A stretch of DNA of 64,000 nucleotides from JANMZO01 sp963763135. GTDB lineage: Bacteria; Actinomycetota; Acidimicrobiia; Acidimicrobiales; JANYDT01. A model generated the notes under the pieces. It was not told where the DNA came from, ran no database searches, and saw only the letters and a list, made by a program, of their open reading frames with translations. Below, piece by piece: positions 1 to 8,904 of this stretch. Every line of letters begins with the position of its first letter. The stretch's first letter is position 1. The position numbers were made by a program, and so were the translations under genes. The stretch covers positions 372,001 to 436,000 of the forward strand of contig CAVXNJ010000004.1 of assembly GCA_963763135.1 (NCBI GenBank), given 5' to 3'.

Positions 1-189
1 CTGACCGGCAAGCGGGGAACACTCATACGACCTGATCACAAGGTCTGATCTTCGGTCAGTGTTCAGGAGCGCCGTCGCTGCGTCCACGGGACGTTGTGTC
101 AGTTACGACGAAGCGCCGGTTGCTGTCGCGACAGTTCTTGAACCAGCAGCACCCCAATGGTGATTCGAGGGCTGCAAGCCGCGCCGGGT

Positions 190-798
190 TCAGTGCGCCC
201 TAGCCGGTTCCTCGCGTCGGCGCCGCTTCCAAAGGAGGAGGATCAGAAGCAGCACCACTGCCGCCGCAACAGCGATGATCCACCACGGGAACGCCGACTT
301 GGCTCCGGTGACGGTGAAGCTTCCGGGTGCGGCGACCGCCTGGATGTCGAGGCGCTCAAGCGTTCCTTCCCAGGCGCGCAACTTCTCGAGCCCAAGCGCG
401 GTGGTTGCTCCCTTGGTCCCGAGAACGCGGAACTTGGCAACAAGAATTTCACCGTCGCCGTTGATTGCGTCGCTGCTGACGACGCCCATGATCAGTCGAC
501 CGGGTGTCGGGTTGGCGTCGACGAGCGATCCGCCGGCCGCCAACGATCCGGCGCTGCCCGAGATCGCCTCCAGCACCGTTGCGTCGTACGTCAACTCGAC
601 GTGCAGGGCGCCAATCCCGGGTGCCGCAGTCACACGGATAGGAATTGAGATCTCCGCTCCCGTTGCTCCGGTTGCCGTCGGCGCAGTGATCGTGACACTC
701 GCGCCGAGCGCGGGATGAGCCCTCCAAACCAAGGTCAGAAGTACCGCCAGCGCCGCGACTGCGATTCGACGCATTGACGAACGATGATAAGTGGACAT
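190..798 (-). CDS. Membrane-anchored cohesin-domain protein
   Basis: About 202 aa. An N-terminal signal peptide (basic start, then a hydrophobic run ending near ALGA) is followed by one cohesin-like beta domain (VTITAPTATG through PGSFTV, roughly residues 35-160). At the C-terminus are a membrane helix (WWIIAVAAAVVLLLILLLW) and a basic tail, so the cohesin should face outside. In known systems cohesins bind dockerins. The start was chosen at the ATG preceded by GGAAGGG, one base after the stop of the upstream gene, which itself carries a dockerin. The two are almost certainly one operon. The cohesin assignment rests on pattern and context, not on a search. Confidence 0.72.
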   Translation of the reverse strand: MSTYHRSSMRRIAVAALAVLLTLVWRAHPALGASVTITAPTATGATGAEISIPIRVTAAPGIGALHVELTYDATVLEAISGSAGSLAAGGSLVDANPTPGRLIMGVVSSDAINGDGEILVAKFRVLGTKGATTALGLEKLRAWEGTLERLDIQAVAAPGSFTVTGAKSAFPWWIIAVAAAVVLLLILLLWKRRRREEPARAH

Positions 799-799
799 A

Positions 800-2446
800 T
801 CAGACCCTTCCGACGGAGCGTTGCAGAATGACAGCGGAGTCACGCGAGGTGACCTTCGAATCTCGATCTACATCGAGTGTGGTGTTTGGTGGTCGGAGTT
901 CGACTGACATCTGCAGCGCACAGAGCGCATCGCCCTCATCGAGTGTTGTGTTTCCGTCGCAGTCGCCGGGCAGCAGGCCGTCTGCGCCGACGATCTGAAT
1001 CAGCCCGTCAATGCGATCGATGCTCAGGCTTGCCCCAGCCGGATCGTTGAGGGTGGTCACCTTGAGGGTCAGCGGCGTTCGGTCGCCGGGTTTTCCAACG
1101 GCCTTGAACGTCACGTTGATCACCACGCCGGTTCCGGTCTCGCCGGTGGTCTGCGCTGCGCCGAGAAGGACACGGCCTGGTTGCTCGGTGTTCGACTGCT
1201 GCAGCGCACTGCCGAGAAACGACGAGCGCTTCGTCACACGTTGGGCCTGGGCCACACCATCGTCGTACGCCATTTCGAAGTTGATGTTCGCCACGTTCTT
1301 GCCATTGATGACCCACACCGGAATGATCACTTCGTCACCGGCGCGAACTGAACGCTGGCCGGCCTGAAGCGTCATACACGTGGTCGCTAACGGCTCCGGG
1401 GTTCCGATCGGCGGCGTGGCAATGATGGCGCCGGTCGCCGCGGCACACGCAGGTGGTGATGTCGTCGGTGGCGCACCGCCGACGGTGAAGGTGGAGCGGG
1501 CCTGCACCGTGTAACCGCCCTTTCCACCCCAGTCAAAGTACGCGCGGGCTTCATATGAGCCGGCGGGCAGGCGACCGAAGTCGCGGCGGCCTTCCCGCTC
1601 ACCGCCCAGGTTGCGCCAGTCGTACCACGAATCGTCAGCTGCTCCGGCTTTCACGATCGAGATCCAATCGTATGCAGAGCCGGTGGTTCCCGGCATCCCG
1701 CTGAAGACGAGGGTCACCGGTTCGTCCGTCGTGTAGCTCGGCCGCTCGGCGCGGACCTGCGCCGTTCCGTTCGCGCCCGTCGCCCCGCTTCCTCCCGATG
1801 TGGACGGCGTGCCGGAACCACTGCCGCCTGTGGCGGGGTTCGTCGGGTTGTCGGTGGCGCCGCAGTCGATCGAGCTCGGACCTTCGTTCAACACGAGTTC
1901 GGCGCTATTCACCGCAGTGTCGTCTTGGAGCATGAGATGCAGCACGCCGCTTGCAAGTTGGGAGACCACCGCCGCCTGCAGGGCCGGATCGCGCTTGATC
2001 GATCCGTCGCAGCCGATGTCGAGCAGGTTGATGTTGAGGGAGACCTGCGTCCGCGAGAGTCCGCCATGCAGGACAACGCAGCCGGGCATGGCACCCAGTG
2101 CGCAGTCCGTTCCGGCCGGGCGCTCAACGGCGAGCACGAGCTGGTCTGTGTCCTGGTCGCCGTCGGGTTTCACTGAGACATGGAGGTAGGCAGATGTGAT
2201 GCCGCCCGCTGGCACCGCGTAGCGAAAGGTGAAGCAGCGCAGAACATCTGAACCGGCGTTGCCAAAGGGCACCCGACGCGTCTCACAGTCCCAGAGCTTG
2301 TTCGCCGGATCGTTGTCGACTGCACCCTGGCGAAGTGCGGAAGCTCGGCTCGCCTGCAGGAAGGGCAAAAGGAGACCCAGCAGCGCGGTGGCCACGAGCG
2401 CCTGGCGCGTGCGGCTGGGATTTCGTAGTCGTCCGGCAATGTGCAT
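800..2446 (-). CDS. Secreted protein with cohesin and C-terminal dockerin
   Basis: About 548 aa. The order is signal peptide (residues 1-37), an unassigned beta-rich domain (40-190), a Gly/Ser/Thr linker (about 200-225), an Ig-like domain containing YDWISIVKAG and YEARAYFDWGG, a cohesin-like domain (about 350-480), and a C-terminal dockerin. The dockerin has two calcium F-hand loops, DCDGNTTLDEGD and DVDRDSKVTSRD, the type I pattern. The start is the ATG directly before the signal peptide; a longer reading would run into the upstream monooxygenase gene. Together with the membrane cohesin next to it, this could form a small surface scaffold. No catalytic domain is recognisable, so its cargo is unknown. 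Confidence 0.75.
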   Translation of the reverse strand: MHIAGRLRNPSRTRQALVATALLGLLLPFLQASRASALRQGAVDNDPANKLWDCETRRVPFGNAGSDVLRCFTFRYAVPAGGITSAYLHVSVKPDGDQDTDQLVLAVERPAGTDCALGAMPGCVVLHGGLSRTQVSLNINLLDIGCDGSIKRDPALQAAVVSQLASGVLHLMLQDDTAVNSAELVLNEGPSSIDCGATDNPTNPATGGSGSGTPSTSGGSGATGANGTAQVRAERPSYTTDEPVTLVFSGMPGTTGSAYDWISIVKAGAADDSWYDWRNLGGEREGRRDFGRLPAGSYEARAYFDWGGKGGYTVQARSTFTVGGAPPTTSPPACAAATGAIIATPPIGTPEPLATTCMTLQAGQRSVRAGDEVIIPVWVINGKNVANINFEMAYDDGVAQAQRVTKRSSFLGSALQQSNTEQPGRVLLGAAQTTGETGTGVVINVTFKAVGKPGDRTPLTLKVTTLNDPAGASLSIDRIDGLIQIVGADGLLPGDCDGNTTLDEGDALCALQMSVELRPPNTTLDVDRDSKVTSRDSAVILQRSVGRV

Positions 2447-2561
2447 GCGGGAGACTGTCCGCCAGCCGCGCAAGCGAGATGCAAGCGGGCCAGGGCCGCA
2501 TTCCACCGAGGCGGTCGGTCGTCGGTATGTGGTGATCAGGCGCGAGAACAGGCGGCTCCGC

Positions 2562-4001
2562 TTAGGGTCCGAACCAGGTTGCGAGCGCTTCGTGCAGTCC
2601 GGAATCGCTGCCGTCTCCAACCCAGGCGATGTGTCCGTCGGGTCTGATCAGCACGGCGGTAGGGGCAGGCACTTCACCGACAACCGGGAGTTCCCATTTC
2701 CCGGCGTACGAGGCGTCGATCAGTTGAACCCGGTCGGCCCAGGGCGCGATGTCAGGCCTTCCAGAGCCACCGAGATTGAGCACAACCGCTTTCGCGTTTC
2801 TCAACAGTTCAAATACACGCGAGGGCCCAGTGGCGGTAACGAGGTCGAGGTCAGGCATACGCCATCCGAGCAAGGGATGGCCATGTCCCAACTCATAGTG
2901 AATGTCGAGGCCGGAGATCATTCCGGCGACGAGTTTTCGTGGCTCGTCCATCGTCAGCAGCTCGGCAAGCAGATTACGGAGTGCAGCGGTTCGCTCGTCG
3001 GTCGCTCCCAACGCCCGTTGGGCCATCGTGTTCTGCAGCACACGCGCAGCAACGGGATGCCGTTCGATCTGATACGTGTCGAGCAGGGTTGCCGGTGATG
3101 TTCCCTTGACGACCTGCGCGAGCTTCCAGCCGAGATTCACGGAATCCTGCACGCCAAGGTTCAGTCCTTGCCCGCCTATCGGAGGGTGGACGTGAGCGGC
3201 GTCTCCGGCGATCAGCACCCGCCCTCTCCGGTACGACACGGCTTGGCGTGTCATGTCGGTGAAGCGGGAAAGAAAACGCGGGCTGTGGACCCCGTAATCG
3301 GTTCCATCGACGCGGATCAGCGCAGCACGGAGATCCTCCATCGTGGGCTCGTCGTTGCTGTTCGCGTCGGGTTCGATCAGGGTGACGCCCACCCGCCCGC
3401 CTTCGGCCGGACCGATGCCGCCACCGCCACGAAGGCCGAACGTCGGCTGCTCCTCCATCTCGACCTCGGCCTGGATCCAGCATGTGGTCGGGTCCCAGCC
3501 CGCGAACTCGATGTCGGCGGTCTTTCGTACGACGCTGCGGCCGCCGTCGCAGCCAACGAGGTAGTGCGTCCGCAACGTTGTGCCGTCGGACAGGGCGACG
3601 TCGACGCCGCTGGCATCCTGAACGAAACCGGTCACCGTCCGCTCCCGCAGTATGCGAACACCCAGCTCGTCGATCCAGCCCGACATGATGCGTTCGAAGT
3701 GGCTCTGCAACAGTGCCATCCCGTAGTTGTGGCGAGACGGGAAGTCGCTGATGTCGAGCGGCACGCCGGCGAACGCCTGCACCTGCATGGCAACGCCCTC
3801 GGCAAACAAGCGGTCGGCAACACCGCGCTGATCGAGTACTTCGATTGTCCTCGAATGCAGACCTCGGGAACGGGAACTCTCCAACTCGAAGCTGGGACGT
3901 CGCTCCACGACGAGCAGTTCGACCCCCGCCAGCGTTAGCTCCGCGGCCAGCATCATCCCCGCCGGGCCGCCTCCGGCGATAACCACTGCGGGCTCACTCA
4001 C
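2562..4001 (-). CDS. FAD-dependent aromatic monooxygenase (PHBH fold)
   Basis: About 479 aa. This is a class A flavoprotein monooxygenase that would hydroxylate an aromatic substrate using NAD(P)H and oxygen. Visible motifs are the N-terminal dinucleotide fold AGGGPAGM, the DG motif GCDGGRSVVRK, and the FAD-ribityl motif GDAAHVHPPIGGQG. The C-terminal 100 residues look like the thioredoxin-like domain of the MhpA, TcmG and rifampicin-monooxygenase group. A GTG start was chosen because GAGGAG lies six bases before it; a GTG seven codons upstream lacks one. Substrate unknown. Confidence 0.85.
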   Translation of the reverse strand: MSEPAVVIAGGGPAGMMLAAELTLAGVELLVVERRPSFELESSRSRGLHSRTIEVLDQRGVADRLFAEGVAMQVQAFAGVPLDISDFPSRHNYGMALLQSHFERIMSGWIDELGVRILRERTVTGFVQDASGVDVALSDGTTLRTHYLVGCDGGRSVVRKTADIEFAGWDPTTCWIQAEVEMEEQPTFGLRGGGGIGPAEGGRVGVTLIEPDANSNDEPTMEDLRAALIRVDGTDYGVHSPRFLSRFTDMTRQAVSYRRGRVLIAGDAAHVHPPIGGQGLNLGVQDSVNLGWKLAQVVKGTSPATLLDTYQIERHPVAARVLQNTMAQRALGATDERTAALRNLLAELLTMDEPRKLVAGMISGLDIHYELGHGHPLLGWRMPDLDLVTATGPSRVFELLRNAKAVVLNLGGSGRPDIAPWADRVQLIDASYAGKWELPVVGEVPAPTAVLIRPDGHIAWVGDGSDSGLHEALATWFGP

Positions 4002-4051
4002 GAAACGCTCCTCGTTTCCCACCCGTCAGCAGGACCTGCGGTTGCGGGTCG

Positions 4052-4705
4052 TCAAGGGTTGTCGGATTCGCCGTGGGGGTTGATGCCATCGAGGGCCGCA
4101 AGGTGCGCGGCGTCTTCGGCCGGAAGCACTTCGCGTAGCACCGGGATTTTCTTCCAGTCAGGAACTGGGGTATCGACGCCGGCTACTGGCACAAACGCTG
4201 AAATCTCGTCGCCTCGGTGGATGTATCGACCGCAGTTCGGAAACGCTCGGCGAACTTCCACTATGAGCACGGCTTTCGCCCCCGTGTGCTTCTGAACATG
4301 ATCGGCATCGGTTGACACCCGACCGGTGCCGTGGACCCGGAGTCGCCACGGTTGGGTGACGTCGATGAACAACAGGGCGACCCGACCGGTGTCGGCCACA
4401 TTGCCGAGCGTGCGGAACATGCCGTTGCCATCAAAGATCGGAATGTGCAACTCATTGCGACCGACGGCAACGACGAAGCCGCGTGCGCCGCCTTTGTAGG
4501 AGACGTCGGGCCATCCTTCACTGTCGACGGTCGAGATCCAAACCGTTGACTGCGCCTGAATCAACGCCAGGTCACCATCATCGAGTTCTTCGTGCAACGT
4601 GATTTCGGTGAGCCGATCGGCCAGTCGACGGCTGTCGAAATGATCCTGAAGTGCGCGAGCACCATCGCCGTAGAACGAATTTTCCGTGGTCATTGGCGTC
4701 GTCAT
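4052..4705 (-). CDS. Pyridoxamine 5'-phosphate oxidase-family protein
   Basis: About 217 aa with the split-barrel flavin-binding fold: TVWISTVDSEGWPDVSYKGG, then an IFDGNGMFRTLGN stretch and a central strand GRVALLFIDV. Family members bind FMN or F420 and act as oxidases, reductases or sensors. True PNPOx substrate residues cannot be confirmed by eye, so the reaction is left open. A second in-frame ATG lies four codons in. It is followed on the same strand by the FAD monooxygenase after about 50 bases, and the two may be co-transcribed. Confidence 0.75.
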   Translation of the reverse strand: MTTPMTTENSFYGDGARALQDHFDSRRLADRLTEITLHEELDDGDLALIQAQSTVWISTVDSEGWPDVSYKGGARGFVVAVGRNELHIPIFDGNGMFRTLGNVADTGRVALLFIDVTQPWRLRVHGTGRVSTDADHVQKHTGAKAVLIVEVRRAFPNCGRYIHRGDEISAFVPVAGVDTPVPDWKKIPVLREVLPAEDAAHLAALDGINPHGESDNP

Positions 4706-4924
4706 GGATCCAGATCATCCACGTGCGCCGGCCCGAAGTCAACGGCTACGCACGAGTCGTCTCGCTCCGGGTCGTCCCGCTCCCTTCGGTTGCTCTCCAG
4801 CGGAGCGCTCATGGAGCCCAAGCCGTCCCGCTCCGGTATCACGGGACCGAGCGAGACGGGGTGGGAAGTCGTGGTGCGTGACGCCTACACTGCCTCCGAT
4901 CCACCCTCCGTTGACAGGAATACC

Positions 4925-5953
4925 ATGCTTGAAGCTGTGCAACTCGGACGCTCCGGCCTGCGCGTGTCGCGCCTCGCGCTTGGCACTATGAACCTCGGGA
5001 TACCGGGCCGCGGGCATCAGGGCGACTGGACGCTCGGTATCGATGAAGCCCGGCCGATCATCGCCGGGGCGCTTGAGCGCGGACTCTTCACCTTCGACTG
5101 CGCTGATGTATACGGCCTTGGTGCGAGCGAGGAAGTGCTCGGTGCGCTGCTTCGCGAACTGGCGCCGCGTGACGAATACGTCCTGGCGACCAAGGTCTCC
5201 ATGCCCCTCGGCCGGGGTGCCAACAAGGTCGGCCTGTCTCGCAAGCACATCATCGAAGGCGTGGATGCGTCCCTGCGACGCCTCGGTCATGACTACATCG
5301 ATCAGCTGGTGATTCACCGCCATCCCCACGGCATCCCGGGCGCCGCGCCAACTGCCATCGAGGAGACGCTCGAAACGTTGCACGATCTCGTCCGGTCCGG
5401 AAAGGTTCTTTACCTGGGGGCGTCGTCGATGTTCGCCTGGCAGTTTACCGAGCTCCAGATGACAGCCAAAGCCAACCACTGGACACCGTTCGTGTCGATG
5501 CAGAACCACTGGAACCTGATTTACCGCGAGGAGGAACGCGAGATGGTGCCGTACTGTGCCTCGACGGGTGTAGCGGTCATGCCCTGGTCGCCGTTGGCAC
5601 GCGGCATTCTCGCCGGTGCTTACCGCGGTGGACTCGAAGGTGGAACGACGACCCGGTCGTCCGGCCAGGACCGGGCCCGGACCGGAAGCCTCTACCGTGG
5701 CGAAATGGACTTCGCCATTGCCGACCGGGTTATCGAGGTCGCCGATCGACTGGGTTGCAAGCCCGCCCAAGTCGCGCTGGCCTGGCTGCTGTCGAAGCCG
5801 GAAGTCACAGCACCGGTGGTCGGTGTGTCGAAGCTGTCGCAACTCGATGACCTTGTTGCCACCTGCGACATGACCCTCTCGGTTGAAGACATCACCTACC
5901 TCGAGGAGCTGTATCAGCCGCTCACGAACCTCCTTTCGATCGGCATGTCGTAG
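4925..5953 (+). CDS. Aldo/keto reductase
   Basis: About 342 aa TIM-barrel NADPH oxidoreductase reducing aldehydes or ketones. The catalytic tetrad is visible: Asp and Tyr in FDCADVYGLG, Lys in LATKVSMP, His in LVIHRHPHG. The YakC/Tas-like tail VVGVSKLSQLDDLVATCD is also present. The ATG opening MLEAVQLGRSGLRVSRLALG was chosen because the family starts there; the open frame extends more than 100 codons upstream without resemblance. It is divergent from the PPOX gene across a 219-base gap with no clear operator. Confidence 0.88.
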   Translation: MLEAVQLGRSGLRVSRLALGTMNLGIPGRGHQGDWTLGIDEARPIIAGALERGLFTFDCADVYGLGASEEVLGALLRELAPRDEYVLATKVSMPLGRGANKVGLSRKHIIEGVDASLRRLGHDYIDQLVIHRHPHGIPGAAPTAIEETLETLHDLVRSGKVLYLGASSMFAWQFTELQMTAKANHWTPFVSMQNHWNLIYREEEREMVPYCASTGVAVMPWSPLARGILAGAYRGGLEGGTTTRSSGQDRARTGSLYRGEMDFAIADRVIEVADRLGCKPAQVALAWLLSKPEVTAPVVGVSKLSQLDDLVATCDMTLSVEDITYLEELYQPLTNLLSIGMS

Positions 5954-6067
5954 CCGACTCGCCGGCCGTTATCGCCCGGCGTGATTCAGCGGCCGGGTCG
6001 GATCGATACGTTAAGTACACGTAGCAAATAGATCGCCGTCTGGCTGTTGCGACGTTGCTACGTGTGC

Positions 6068-7033
6068 CTAGGCTTTTCGTATGCGGGTCCCCGTACTCCC
6101 GTCCGGTCGAACTGCATCATTGAGAAACTCCGGTGCGGTGATTACGGCGCATCGTGTGGAACTTGGATGATCGACGAACCGAAGCGCAGCTTCAACCTTG
6201 GGGGCCATGCTGCCGGCGCCGAATTCACCCGCCTCCAAATGCAGTTGCATTTCCTCTGGGGTGACATCGGTGAGCCACCGTTGTTGCGGGGTTCCAAAAC
6301 CCACGGCGACCCGTTCCGTCGAGGTCAGGATGACGAGTAGCTCAGCCCCGAGCTGATCAGCGAGGAGGGCCGATGTCGCGTCCTTGTCGACCACCGCCTC
6401 GACCCGGGCCAGCACGCCGCTGTGGTAGCGCGCCACGGGAATCCCGCCTCCACCGCCCGCTACCACGATGTGCCCGGCGTCAAGAAGTGTTGCGATTGCC
6501 GGACTTTCGGCGACCGATATCGGTGAGGGTGACGCAACGACACGTCGCCAGCCGCGCCCCGAATCTTCGGCGACGGCCCATCCGTACGTCGCAGCCAACT
6601 CTTCCGCTCGGTCCTGGGTGAAGTGGGACCCGATGGGCTTGGTTGGGGCCGCAAACGCCGGGTCGTCGGCATCGACGATCACGTCAGTCACAATGGCGGT
6701 CACGGGGCTTGTGAGCCCACGACGATGAAGCTCGTTACGTAACGCAATGAGAAACATGTGACCGATCGCTCCCTGCGTGTCTGCGACCGCAAAATCAATC
6801 GGGATCGGCGCTACTTCGTGAATCGCCAGTTCGGACCTCCGAAGGATGAAACCGACCTGCGGACCGTTCCCGTGAGTCACCACTATCCGGTGGCCCGACA
6901 CGGCAAGATCGACTATCGACGGAGCAATCGTTGTTACCGCAGCGAATTGGTCGAGGATGGAAAGCCGATCGTCGTGCACGAGCGCATTCCCGCCCAGCGC
7001 AACGACGATCACCGGTCCAGACTCGCTCATCAT
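6068..7033 (-). CDS. arcC: Carbamate kinase
   Basis: About 321 aa, the normal family length. Carbamate kinase interconverts carbamoyl phosphate and ADP with carbamate and ATP. All diagnostic motifs are visible: ALGGNALV, THGNGPQVGF, DTQGAIGHM, AGGGGIPV, DKDATSALLADQLGA, and the C-terminal FGAGSMAPKVEAALRF. No arginine deiminase or ornithine carbamoyltransferase gene lies nearby, so it may serve purine, allantoin or cyanate nitrogen rather than arginine; that is inference. A large dyad lies upstream between it and the mhuD-like gene. Confidence 0.9.
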   Translation of the reverse strand: MMSESGPVIVVALGGNALVHDDRLSILDQFAAVTTIAPSIVDLAVSGHRIVVTHGNGPQVGFILRRSELAIHEVAPIPIDFAVADTQGAIGHMFLIALRNELHRRGLTSPVTAIVTDVIVDADDPAFAAPTKPIGSHFTQDRAEELAATYGWAVAEDSGRGWRRVVASPSPISVAESPAIATLLDAGHIVVAGGGGGIPVARYHSGVLARVEAVVDKDATSALLADQLGAELLVILTSTERVAVGFGTPQQRWLTDVTPEEMQLHLEAGEFGAGSMAPKVEAALRFVDHPSSTRCAVITAPEFLNDAVRPDGSTGTRIRKA

Positions 7034-7069
7034 GAAATCCTACGACGCCGCTCAAGCTTTCTCTGGTTG

Positions 7070-7098
7070 TCGAACAGAGTGTTAACACAACTGTTCGA
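7070..7098. promoter_or_regulatory. Nested dyad between arcC and mhuD-like gene
   Basis: Outer arms TCGAACAG and CTGTTCGA are perfect inverted repeats. They enclose the perfect palindrome GTGTTAACAC. It sits in the divergent region, 37 bases before arcC and 157 before the haem oxygenase gene. It is probably an operator; the binding protein is unknown. Confidence 0.5.
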
Positions 7099-7254
7099 AC
7101 ACAAATGGGACACGCTGCCGTCTGGAGACATCCGGCCACTCGGCTCTCGTCTCGCTTCGTAAAACCACCGGGAGGACGGCCCGGTAGCGGCGTCGTCATA
7201 CACTCGTGTCGTAACGGATCATTCGCTTCACCCCCCCAACGAAAGAGACTTGCC

Positions 7255-7581
7255 ATGACCGTCGTAAAGATCAACGCCATCACCGTGCCCGAGGGCATGG
7301 GACCCGAGCTTGAACGTCGATTTGCTGCCCGCAAAGGCGACGTCGACAGCATGCCGGGCTTTGTACGATTCGAACTGCTTCGCCCCGTGTCCGGCGACGA
7401 CCGCTACTTCGTGGTCACCCATTGGGAGACTGAGGAACATTTCCAGGCGTGGGTTCAGAGTCAGGATTTCAAACATGCACATGCTCGTGCGGAGTCGAGT
7501 GACGGGAAGCCAGTTGCGCCGCAGGCCACCCTGCTCGCATTTGAAGTCGTCGACCTGCAAACTCCCGAGAAGGCGTCGTAG
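7255..7581 (+). CDS. mhuD: MhuD-like haem-degrading monooxygenase
   Basis: 108 aa with the ABM dimeric alpha/beta-barrel fold. It resembles mycobacterial MhuD, which breaks down haem to release iron: the start VVKINAI, then GPELERRFA, LLRPVSG, and RYFVVTHWE match what I recall of that protein closely. Asn7, Arg26 and Trp66 fall at MhuD positions; the haem-ligand His is either His74 or His76, one residue off. The ATG was chosen at the family N-terminus. An amine-oxidase-like flavoprotein follows after 14 bases. Confidence 0.85.
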   Translation: MTVVKINAITVPEGMGPELERRFAARKGDVDSMPGFVRFELLRPVSGDDRYFVVTHWETEEHFQAWVQSQDFKHAHARAESSDGKPVAPQATLLAFEVVDLQTPEKAS

Positions 7582-7595
7582 ACGTTGAGTCTCCG

Positions 7596-8825
7596 ATGAA
7601 CGTGGTCGTGGTCGGGGCGGGACTCTCCGGGTTGGTTGTCGCCGCCGAACGGCGCAGGCGCGGCGACGACGTCGTGGTGCTCGAGGCGCGCGAGCGCGTA
7701 GGCGGTCGGCTCTGGAGCGTGCACGGTCAGCTTGCGGACGGGCAGTTCGGCGAACTGGGAGCAGAGACGATGTACGCCGGCCACGACAACGTGCTCGGAC
7801 TCGCCCGGGACTTGGAGCTTGACGCGGTCGAGTGCGGCTATTTCGATCCAGCCGCTCCACCAATGCTTTTCCAGCTGCGATCACTCGGTGAATCGGACCG
7901 ACGAGCCATCACCGGATGGCTCACGACGGCGTATGCGCAATCGCCGCCAGAACCATTCGAGAATCTCGAGGCTTGGTCAAGTCGGGTTCACGCTCCACGC
8001 GATGTCCGCTCGTTCCTCGTGAGCTTCACCCAGTACACACCGGTCACGTCGCTCCGCCATGCCGATGCCGCCGAGTTCGCCCATCAGATCACCCACGGCA
8101 GCAACTCGTACCGTGTCGTCGGCGGAAACGACCTGCTGGCGAAACGGTTGGCCGAGGGTCTCGATGTCCGACTGGGTCAACGTGTGCGGCTCGTTGATTG
8201 GAGCGGCCCTGGCGTTCGGGTGGAGACCGACGATGACATTGTGCGGGCAGACGTTGCGGTCGTTGCCGTGCCCGGTCCACTGACCATCGGAATCGGCTTC
8301 TGGCCGACCCTCCCTCCGGAGAAGGTGATCGCCCTGTCAGAGCTGACCTACGGCACCGCATCCAAGGTCATCGTGCAGTACGCCGAACGCAACGCGGTCT
8401 CCAAGGCGGTCGGCCATGGTTGTTTCACGGACGGCATGCCGCCGTGGATCGTGGAGCAGTCGGTTCACCAGGCTGGCAACGCGGCGTGCGTCTCGTCGTT
8501 GCTCGGCGGCGACGCGGAACCGGCCGTTATCGACGAATCGGTGTTCATGGCGTTTGACGCGTCGGTAAGCGCGCTTACCGGTACTCCGGTGACGCGCACC
8601 GGTCAGATGAGTCACAGTTGGACCAGGGACGAGCTTTCGCGGGTGATTGTGCGGGCACCTCTCGGCGACCAGCGAACCCGCGTGCTGCCCCATGTGCAAC
8701 GACCCCTGGGTGGCCGGGTGTTCTTCGCCGGTGAACACACCGATGACCGCGTCGGCCCCGGCGGACTCGAGGGAGCGACCCGGTCTGGGCTCCGAGTGGC
8801 AGCCGAGGTCGGGCTGACCCGCTAA
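7596..8825 (+). CDS. FAD-dependent amine oxidase family protein
   Basis: About 409 aa flavoprotein of the monoamine oxidase / protoporphyrinogen oxidase superfamily. The N-terminal GAGLSGL nucleotide fold is followed by LEARERVGGRLW. The C-terminal FAD motif is FFAGEHTDDRVGPGGLEGATRSG. It is shorter than typical plant and animal monoamine oxidases and lacks a membrane tail, so it should be cytoplasmic. Its tight spacing to the haem-degrading gene suggests one transcript. Substrate cannot be read from the sequence; primary amines, phytoene-type lipids and porphyrinogens are all handled in this superfamily. Confidence 0.82.
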   Translation: MNVVVVGAGLSGLVVAAERRRRGDDVVVLEARERVGGRLWSVHGQLADGQFGELGAETMYAGHDNVLGLARDLELDAVECGYFDPAAPPMLFQLRSLGESDRRAITGWLTTAYAQSPPEPFENLEAWSSRVHAPRDVRSFLVSFTQYTPVTSLRHADAAEFAHQITHGSNSYRVVGGNDLLAKRLAEGLDVRLGQRVRLVDWSGPGVRVETDDDIVRADVAVVAVPGPLTIGIGFWPTLPPEKVIALSELTYGTASKVIVQYAERNAVSKAVGHGCFTDGMPPWIVEQSVHQAGNAACVSSLLGGDAEPAVIDESVFMAFDASVSALTGTPVTRTGQMSHSWTRDELSRVIVRAPLGDQRTRVLPHVQRPLGGRVFFAGEHTDDRVGPGGLEGATRSGLRVAAEVGLTR

Positions 8826-8834
8826 ACGACGAGG

Positions 8835-8859
8835 CCGCTGTCGTCGTTGTCGACAGCGG
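8835..8859. terminator. Hairpin between convergent genes
   Basis: Perfect 9-bp arms CCGCTGTCG and CGACAGCGG flank a 7-base loop. It lies in the gap between a plus-strand and a minus-strand gene, so it could end both transcripts. There is no T tract, as is common for actinobacterial hairpins. Confidence 0.55.
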
Positions 8860-8904
8860 TCGCGACCATTCCCTCGGGCGAACCTCACCCTCCACGGCGT
8901 GAAC

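Noticed and set aside
1..189. Possible gene or RNA at the left edge
   Set aside because: No open frame with family character, no tRNA-like fold and no hairpin that I could support.
4739..5842. Minus-strand open frame of 367 codons
   Set aside because: Antisense to the aldo/keto reductase, whose catalytic tetrad is intact.
7070..7098. SOS (LexA) box
   Set aside because: TCGAAC and GTTCGA occur but are 17 bases apart, far more than the four of the actinobacterial LexA site.
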